NCBI GenBank assembly: GCA_903910705.1
Contig: CAIWAN010000066.1
Location: 1 to 40,675 of the forward strand
DNA length: 40,675 nucleotides
Source of the DNA: an uncultured Candidatus Marinamargulisbacteria bacterium
Lineage (GTDB): Bacteria > Margulisbacteria > Riflemargulisbacteria > GWF2-35-9
Reading direction: 5' to 3'
Shown one piece after another: positions 36,137-40,675 of the stretch. The notes below the pieces were generated by a model, which saw only the letters and a program-made list of their open reading frames with translations, had not been told where the DNA came from and did not search any database. Numbering within the stretch: the stretch's first letter is position 1; each line of letters starts with the position of its first letter. Both the position numbers and the translations under genes were made by a program.

Positions 36137-36901
36137 TTGAACCAGTTTTCCCGAACCGAATTAATGATAGGCCGTGAGGCCCTAGAGAAACTTCACCACT
36201 CCACCGTCGCCATATATGGTATTGGTGGAGTGGGGTCGTATACGGCTGAGGGGCTTGCAAGGGCCGGTGTAGGGAAGTTCGTTCTTGTCGACGACGATAC
36301 CATTTGTGTCACAAACATCAATCGTCAGATCCATGCCACTCATCTAACCGTCGGACTATCTAAAGTGGAGGTCATGAAACAACGGATTCTTGAGATCAAC
36401 CCCAAGGCAGAGGTCACTGCATACCATGCGTTTTACTCGCCAGAGTCGTCCAACGAGACGTTAAAACAAGGCTATGACTATATTGTTGATGCGATCGATA
36501 ATGTGACCGGAAAGATTGATCTTGTTATCAAAGCCGCAAAATTCGGTATACCCATCATAAGTTCGATGGGGACAGGCAATAAATTAGACCCAACCCAGCT
36601 AGAAGTCGAGGATATCTATTCAACCTCCGTGTGTCCCTTGGCCAAAGTGGTTCGAAAATTGCTAAAGGAACGGGGCGTAAAGTCGCTTCAAGTCGTTTAT
36701 TCTAAAGAACAACCGCTGAAACCACTCGATCTTCCTCATTTAAGCTGCAAAATGAACTGTGTTTGTTCAGAAGGCAGCTCAAAGCATTGTACTGTTCGTC
36801 GTCAGGTTCCCGGCAGCATCTCGTTCGTCCCGTCAGTCGCTGGCTTCATCTTGGCGGGGGTTGTGATCAAGGGTCTGATTGGAAGGCAAGATGTTTTATA
36901 G
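36137..36901 (+). CDS. tcdA: tRNA threonylcarbamoyladenosine dehydratase
   Basis: 254 residues, E1/ThiF-like ATPase that cyclises t6A37 of tRNA to ct6A. ATP loop VAIYGIGGVGSYTAEGLARA, VDDDTICVTNINRQIHATHL, VDAIDNVTGKIDLVI, SSMGTGNKLDPT, and the C-terminal SVAGFILAGVVIKGLIG. Begins at TTG 36137, three bases after the rubrerythrin stop; no ATG start fits the family opening (FSRTELMIGREAL). Confidence 0.9.
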   Translation: MNQFSRTELMIGREALEKLHHSTVAIYGIGGVGSYTAEGLARAGVGKFVLVDDDTICVTNINRQIHATHLTVGLSKVEVMKQRILEINPKAEVTAYHAFYSPESSNETLKQGYDYIVDAIDNVTGKIDLVIKAAKFGIPIISSMGTGNKLDPTQLEVEDIYSTSVCPLAKVVRKLLKERGVKSLQVVYSKEQPLKPLDLPHLSCKMNCVCSEGSSKHCTVRRQVPGSISFVPSVAGFILAGVVIKGLIGRQDVL

Positions 36902-36942
36902 ATGATAATGAAGCGGAGTCATTCATTTTACTTTCATATAAT

Positions 36943-37644
36943 TTGAATAAACTCTGGATCGCAAGTGGCTTGATTGCTGTTCTGATAGCCGGTGGGCTTT
37001 TTCTTGCCCCTCGTTCTAATGATCGTTTCTATCAGTTAGGCTATACCCCTTCAGCGTCTTTCAAAAAAATTGCCGTCATCTTCACTGGCGTTGGGCAACA
37101 AACAACCAATTTAGAATATACCAAGATCGGCCGCTATTATCTGTCAAAGGGCATTACCCCGATCTATGTTGATATTGATTGGAGACGTGTGGGCCTTAAC
37201 CATCTTTCCGAAACAGCGGATCAACTTGGGGCTGTAATCTGCACATCATTTCCCCACTCAAAGGTCTATCTTTTTGGGTTCTCCTTTGGCGCGGTTATGG
37301 CCTACAAGGTGTCAGAACGGATTGCTTCGGAGCAAGCGCTGCTCTGCTCCATGTCGCCAGTGTTTGACGAAGATAGAAAGCTGCAACAGTTCCCCTTTAA
37401 ACAACTTTTAGGCCTTATAACGAATGATTCAAAACAGAAACTCACGTTTGCTCATAGCCGATCCAAGGGAATTATCTTGTTGTATGGTGAACACGATAGT
37501 TTCTTGATTAACCCTCGCATGATCTATTTTCGGAAGAACTCAATCGCAAACAATGTATCTGTTATAGTAAAAGATGCCCATCATGATGTTTCGGGGGGCA
37601 GTTATCTTCGTGCGATCAAGACTTATGTCGAGGCCATAGAATAA
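36943..37644 (+). CDS. Membrane-anchored alpha/beta hydrolase
   Basis: 233 residues with an N-terminal membrane helix (about 3-22). Nucleophile elbow GFSFG with Ser114, acid candidate Asp185 in GEHDSF and His213/His214 in DAHHDVS, so a full catalytic triad is possible. Fold resembles peptidase- or lipase-like hydrolases in the periplasm. The reading frame is open far upstream, but that part lies inside tcdA; TTG 36943 is my best start. A TATAAT at 36937-36942 abuts it, which is unusual because transcripts from that box would begin after the codon. Overlaps the GNAT start by one base. Substrate unknown. Confidence 0.65.
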   Translation: MNKLWIASGLIAVLIAGGLFLAPRSNDRFYQLGYTPSASFKKIAVIFTGVGQQTTNLEYTKIGRYYLSKGITPIYVDIDWRRVGLNHLSETADQLGAVICTSFPHSKVYLFGFSFGAVMAYKVSERIASEQALLCSMSPVFDEDRKLQQFPFKQLLGLITNDSKQKLTFAHSRSKGIILLYGEHDSFLINPRMIYFRKNSIANNVSVIVKDAHHDVSGGSYLRAIKTYVEAIE

Positions 37645-38120
37645 TGTCACAAGGATCAGTGGTGATTAGCCCCCTGTCCGAGTCCGATACTGCGGACTAT
37701 GGCGTTCTCTTTAAATATGTTTTTTCGAAAAGCCCTTGGCACGAGACGTGGACAATTGAAGAGATCAAAGAAAACCTTGAGAAAGTAAGATCGAGGAGGG
37801 GCTTTCTTGGTAAGGTTGCCAAAATCGAATCGAGATCGGTTGGATTTCTGACAGGATACGATATTCCAGTTGTGTCAAAGATATTCTACCTCGACCAACT
37901 CTTTATCGATGAGACTTATCATGGACGAGGGATCGGTAAGACCTTGCTTTCGACTACTCTGGAGACATTGCGGTTGAAGGGGGGGCGTTTGGTGATCCTA
38001 CTAACAAAGGTTGATAGTCCTGCCTATTTCTTTTATCGCCATCAAGGATTTAAACCCTTATTGCCGATGTTTAGACTAAGGGGTAAAGTGTTGCTGTTTT
38101 TCTCTGTTTATAAAAAATAA
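37644..38120 (+). CDS. GNAT-family N-acetyltransferase
   Basis: 158 residues, single GNAT fold. Acetyl-CoA-binding motif A is LFIDETYHGRGIGKTLLST (R/Q-x-x-G-x-G/A pattern as H-G-R-G-I-G-K), with motif B near YFFYRHQGFKPLLP. Substrate unknown. Placed between the hydrolase and a FemAB-like protein; all three could act on a shared surface or small-molecule substrate. Confidence 0.85.
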   Translation: MSQGSVVISPLSESDTADYGVLFKYVFSKSPWHETWTIEEIKENLEKVRSRRGFLGKVAKIESRSVGFLTGYDIPVVSKIFYLDQLFIDETYHGRGIGKTLLSTTLETLRLKGGRLVILLTKVDSPAYFFYRHQGFKPLLPMFRLRGKVLLFFSVYKK

Positions 38121-38130
38121 GGATCATATC

Positions 38131-39351
38131 GTGACAATTATTCATTCGATCATCGCCAATAAACTTAAGCTGCGTTGGGCCTCGCATTATAGTCGAGTTA
38201 CGGGAAAGCCTGTTCCCTCGGGGCTTTCTTTTTCTGTTTACTCGTCTTTTACTGATGTCCCGTCAAGTACATGGAACCTCGGTAATCTGAAAAATGATGT
38301 ATTCTTATCTTCAGAATATTTATCTGCGCTAGAGCAGGCACCCCCAGATAATATGGAGTTTCGTTATGTGGTTTTTATTGATCACAATATTCCCGTAGGG
38401 ATCGCCTATTTTCAGATTTTAGAGCTAGATCGCAGACTTCACCGTCCAGTACATGGTATTTGGTCTCGCTTTCATGATCGGTTCGCGAGTCATCTGTCCC
38501 TTCGCCTTCTTGTTTGTGGCAATGTGTTGCTGAGTGGCGAACATGGGTTTATGTTCGCTGAGAGCCATTCAGAACAAGCCTTACATGCTATTGCCGAGGT
38601 TGCGTTTTCAATCAGGCGATCAGAAAAAAGAAAAGTGTCTGTTACGTTAGTTAAAGACTTCTATGATAAACATGAGTATCCCCGCCATATTCTCGAGACG
38701 TTCGGGTATTATTCTTTTGATGCAGGGCCAAACTTGGTTATTCCGATCCGAAGCAATTGGGTCTCTTTTGACGCCTATTTAGGGGAGATGAAATCAAAGT
38801 ATCGAAAACGGGCTACTAGTTCTATTAAGAAGGGGACGATGTTAAAGCGAAAGAGCCTTGATCTGGACGATCTGATCAAGTACCGAAATGAGGTGTTCGC
38901 CCTCTATTCTGAAGTCGTGGACAAGGCTAAATACAAACTGTTTGTCCTCTCTCCTGATTATTTTGTTGAGTTAAAACGAAAATTGGGTGATCTTTTTATT
39001 TGTGAGGCTTTTTTTCACGAAGGAATTCTTGTTGGGTTTACCACCCGAATATTGAATAATGAAATGATGGAAGGATATGCTCACGGGCTCCACTACTCCC
39101 AAAATAAGACGTTTGAGTTGTATCAGAACTTTATGTTGGATGATATAAGAGCGGCCATAGATAAGCCATTCCTGCGAATAAATACAGGCAGAACGTCGAT
39201 CGCTATGAAAAGCTCTGTTGTTGCGCAAGCTGAAGATATGACCTGTTATATGCGGTTTTCTGGGCGACTTTCAAATCAACTATTAAAGCCTTTATTTGCG
39301 TTTATCAAACCTTCGAACGAATTCTGTCGAAACCCTTTTGAAGACGAATGA
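38131..39351 (+). CDS. FemAB/BioF2-like double-GNAT protein
   Basis: 406 residues. The C-terminal half resembles the acetyltransferase-like domain shared by FemAB and PF13480 proteins: a YLGEMKSKYRKRATSSIKKG stretch, VFALYSEVVDKAKYKLFVLS, FICEAFFHEGILVGFTTRIL and FELYQNFMLDDIRAAI. Such proteins add amino acids or acyl groups to peptidoglycan precursors or exopolymers, often from tRNA or CoA. GTG 38131 with AAGGATC upstream. N-terminal ~190 residues look like the partner half-domain. Exact role unknown. Confidence 0.7.
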   Translation: MTIIHSIIANKLKLRWASHYSRVTGKPVPSGLSFSVYSSFTDVPSSTWNLGNLKNDVFLSSEYLSALEQAPPDNMEFRYVVFIDHNIPVGIAYFQILELDRRLHRPVHGIWSRFHDRFASHLSLRLLVCGNVLLSGEHGFMFAESHSEQALHAIAEVAFSIRRSEKRKVSVTLVKDFYDKHEYPRHILETFGYYSFDAGPNLVIPIRSNWVSFDAYLGEMKSKYRKRATSSIKKGTMLKRKSLDLDDLIKYRNEVFALYSEVVDKAKYKLFVLSPDYFVELKRKLGDLFICEAFFHEGILVGFTTRILNNEMMEGYAHGLHYSQNKTFELYQNFMLDDIRAAIDKPFLRINTGRTSIAMKSSVVAQAEDMTCYMRFSGRLSNQLLKPLFAFIKPSNEFCRNPFEDE

Positions 39352-39384
39352 TATAGTTTAACGGAACATATCCGGAATAAGGCG

Positions 39385-39412
39385 TTGACAATTGATTGAT
39401 TTAGACTAAAAT
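39385..39412 (+). promoter_or_regulatory. tetR promoter, leaderless geometry
   Basis: Perfect TTGACA at 39385-39390, 16-base spacer, -10 TAAAAT at 39407-39412, then six bases (ACGATT) to ATG 39419. Together with purD and the 1291 and fliQ starts this is one of the clearest leaderless cases. Confidence 0.7.
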
Positions 39413-39418
39413 ACGATT

Positions 39419-40021
39419 ATGGTCGAAAAAATTAATGCGCCCGATAAAGATCAAGCTGTAAAAGAAGATATTCTTGGATCGGCAGAACGTGTTTTCCAAA
39501 AATGGGGATTAAATAAAACCACAATGGAAGATATTGCTTCTGAAGCACAAAAGGGAAAAAGCACCCTATATTATTACTTTAAAAGCAAAGAAGAGATTTT
39601 CGAAGCGGTTATTACTCGGCAGATTGAACAACTATTGATGTCCGCTAAAAAAAGCGTTGAACATGTCAGCTCAAGCAAAGAAAAACTTAAGTTATATGTC
39701 ATTTCATCGCTAAAAGAGATCCATAAATTTGGAATGGTTTTTAGTATTGTCCGTGACGAGATCAAAGGCAATCGATCCTATGTAGATAAAATCTCTCAAA
39801 AAATCAAAGATTCTGAGAAAGATTTCATTAAAGATATACTGCTTGAAGGGGTTGCATCAAAAGAAATCAACTTTAAGATTGAAGAGCTTGAGATCGTGTC
39901 AGAAACTATACTGGGTATTATTTATGCGCTTCACATGTTTCTTTTCAGAGATAATAGAGATGACCTCGAGACAAGTCAAAAGATAGAGATTACGGCAAGG
40001 TTAATCGCAAACGGCATGTAA
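39419..40021 (+). CDS. TetR-family transcriptional regulator
   Basis: 200 residues. N-terminal HTH (about 16-62): ILGSAERVFQKWGLNKTTME, EDIASEAQKGKSTLYYYFKS. The C-terminal helical ligand-binding region ends in MFLFRDNRDD. The gene just downstream is a TolC-type efflux protein, and TetR regulators commonly repress such efflux operons. An inverted repeat at 40036-40056 is a plausible operator. A T-run follows the gene at 40022-40029 but without a convincing stem. Confidence 0.9.
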   Translation: MVEKINAPDKDQAVKEDILGSAERVFQKWGLNKTTMEDIASEAQKGKSTLYYYFKSKEEIFEAVITRQIEQLLMSAKKSVEHVSSSKEKLKLYVISSLKEIHKFGMVFSIVRDEIKGNRSYVDKISQKIKDSEKDFIKDILLEGVASKEINFKIEELEIVSETILGIIYALHMFLFRDNRDDLETSQKIEITARLIANGM

Positions 40022-40035
40022 TTTTTTTTGTCTTA

Positions 40036-40056
40036 ATTTCGACTGTAAAACGAAAT
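40036..40056. promoter_or_regulatory. Inverted repeat, likely TetR operator
   Basis: ATTTCG (40036-40041), nine bases, CGAAAT (40051-40056): a perfect 6-base-arm palindrome in the 69-base gap between tetR and tolC. It overlaps the predicted -35 of the tolC promoter, the right place for a repressor. Confidence 0.5.
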
Positions 40057-40067
40057 ATGACTATATT
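40039..40067 (+). promoter_or_regulatory. Predicted tolC promoter
   Basis: -35-like TCGACT (40039-40044), 17-base spacer, -10 TATATT (40062-40067). tolC follows with a leader of ~15-20 bases and a purine-rich RBS (GAAAGAAAGG, 40075-40084) before ATG 40091. Confidence 0.4.
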
Positions 40068-40090
40068 GTCTGCGGAAAGAAAGGTGCATT

Positions 40091-40552
40091 ATGAATAAAC
40101 AAAGTTGGATGGTCATGTTCGCGATGATTTGTTTGTTGTTAACCCCTGTAGCCACCATAGCGGCAACAGCTGAGATAACTCTTGAACAAGCGATACATGA
40201 AATAATTGAAAATAATCTGTCATCAAAGACTTTGGGATATAAGGTTAAGCAAGCTGATTCAGCCTACGAACGGTCTCAAACAAAGTTTTCTCCGTTTGTG
40301 AATATGTCCAGTGGGTTTCAGAACGTCATTCTTGATCCCGCCAGTCTAGATGCGGTATATGGATCGCAATTCTATAAAGCGCAGACCGGTCTTAGTTTGG
40401 GACAATCATTTAAAACCGGAACGACGGTTATCGGTGGGTATCAAGAGACATATACCGACTACAGTGTTCCGGGTGCCTACCTAACCGGTCGTCCTACATC
40501 ATGGCATAGTCCAGCGATTTTTGTTCAGATCAAACGGGCGCATAAAATTTAG
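40091..40552 (+). pseudogene. tolC: TolC-family outer-membrane efflux protein, truncated
   Basis: 153 residues: signal peptide (about 1-25), then the TolC start TLEQAIHEIIENNLSSKTLGY (in part), VKQADSAYERSQTKFSPFVN and beta-strand segments FYKAQTGLSLGQSFKTGTTV. Full TolC proteins have ~420-480 residues. The reading frame runs through SPAIFVQIKR, which looks like the expected next conserved step, and then switches within a few codons to a stop (TAG 40550-40552). This suggests an insertion or frameshift near 40535. The sequence beyond has no TolC-like reading frame in any frame, so an insertion element is the likely cause. Confidence 0.6.
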
Positions 40553-40675
40553 TCGGGTAGATGAGTAAAACCGGAGAGCTAAATGGGCTTGAGCGCAGAC
40601 AAACAACGAGATAAAAGCACTTGACAGCGGGCAAAGGCCCCCAAAATTTTTTAGGGGTAAATCACATACCTCTAA
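40553..40675. other. Unassigned DNA after truncated tolC, possible insertion end
   Basis: No TolC-like coding in any frame. A C/A-rich hairpin-like stretch with GGCCCCC and TAGGGG arms lies near the edge (about 40637-40660). A minus-strand frame is open from 40675 to 40499 but shows no motif and crosses the tolC part. It could be the left end of a mobile element continuing past the window. Confidence 0.25.

Noticed and set aside
36763-36942. N-terminal extension of the hydrolase frame
   Set aside because: Overlaps the conserved end of tcdA in another frame and is Arg/Ser/Cys-rich, unlike a signal sequence.
40022-40029. Terminator after tetR
   Set aside because: An eight-T run is present but I see no stem in front of it.
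40499-40675. Minus-strand open frame at the window end
   Set aside because: Runs through tolC sequence, shows no motif and no start; could only be judged with more sequence.

Overview
The window reads as a chromosomal segment of an anaerobic, flagellated, diderm (LPS-type outer membrane) bacterium from a poorly sampled lineage. Diderm: an MsbA-like exporter, LpxB-related and family 9 glycosyltransferases, HldD, LptC, LptA and several outer-membrane barrels. Flagellated: FlgD-like, FlgE/F/G-like, FliM/FliN-like, FliO, FliP, FliQ, FliR, FlhB. Anaerobic: a rubredoxin-first rubrerythrin, a BadF/HgdC-type ATPase, a NIL-ferredoxin. I suspect a Margulisbacteria-like or neighbouring deep phylum, but this is a guess from gene content and organisation, not from a marker phylogeny. 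Genes are packed tightly, mostly on the + strand, with ATGA or GTGA overlaps.

Layout. 1-1218: tail of a probable transposase and a LacI-type regulator. 1291-4741: three exported proteins (Ig-like, FlgD-Ig-tailed, PorV/UPF0164-like barrel). 4778-10853: purD, rdgB, an LpxB-related protein, an MsbA-like ABC exporter and a GT9 protein, with hldD convergent at the end. 11846-13221: NIL-ferredoxin plus a cysteine-poor COG1900/DUF39 relative. 13302-15058: rplU, rpmA, terminator, obg. 15059-15346: structured intergenic region with DnaA-box-like sites. 15347-22918: flagellar operon, with an unknown secreted protein between fliP and fliQ. 22918-26064: SLBB protein, ligA, BadF-type ATPase. 26112-31503: a six-gene exported cluster that looks like an unusual chaperone-usher-like surface system. 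31493-35536: lptC, lptA, a TrxB-like flavoprotein, csaB, tagA, acpS. 35582-39351: rubrerythrin, tcdA, alpha/beta hydrolase, GNAT, FemAB-like protein. 39419-40552: tetR and a broken tolC.

Working together. Most of the window is cell-envelope construction: LPS core and transport (4778-11788, 31493-32427), wall/S-layer-type polymer modification (33398-35177), flagellar export, and two loci of exported Ig-like proteins paired with outer-membrane barrels (1291-4741, 26112-31503). A recurring regulatory theme is promoters whose -10 box ends 6-8 bases before the start codon, implying leaderless mRNAs for at least five genes. This also fixes several start codons that would otherwise be placed too far upstream.

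Best leads: the 26112-31503 chaperone-usher-like locus, the leaderless promoter set, and the COG1900-type protein that appears to have lost both cysteines expected of the homocysteine-forming family while keeping its NIL-ferredoxin partner.
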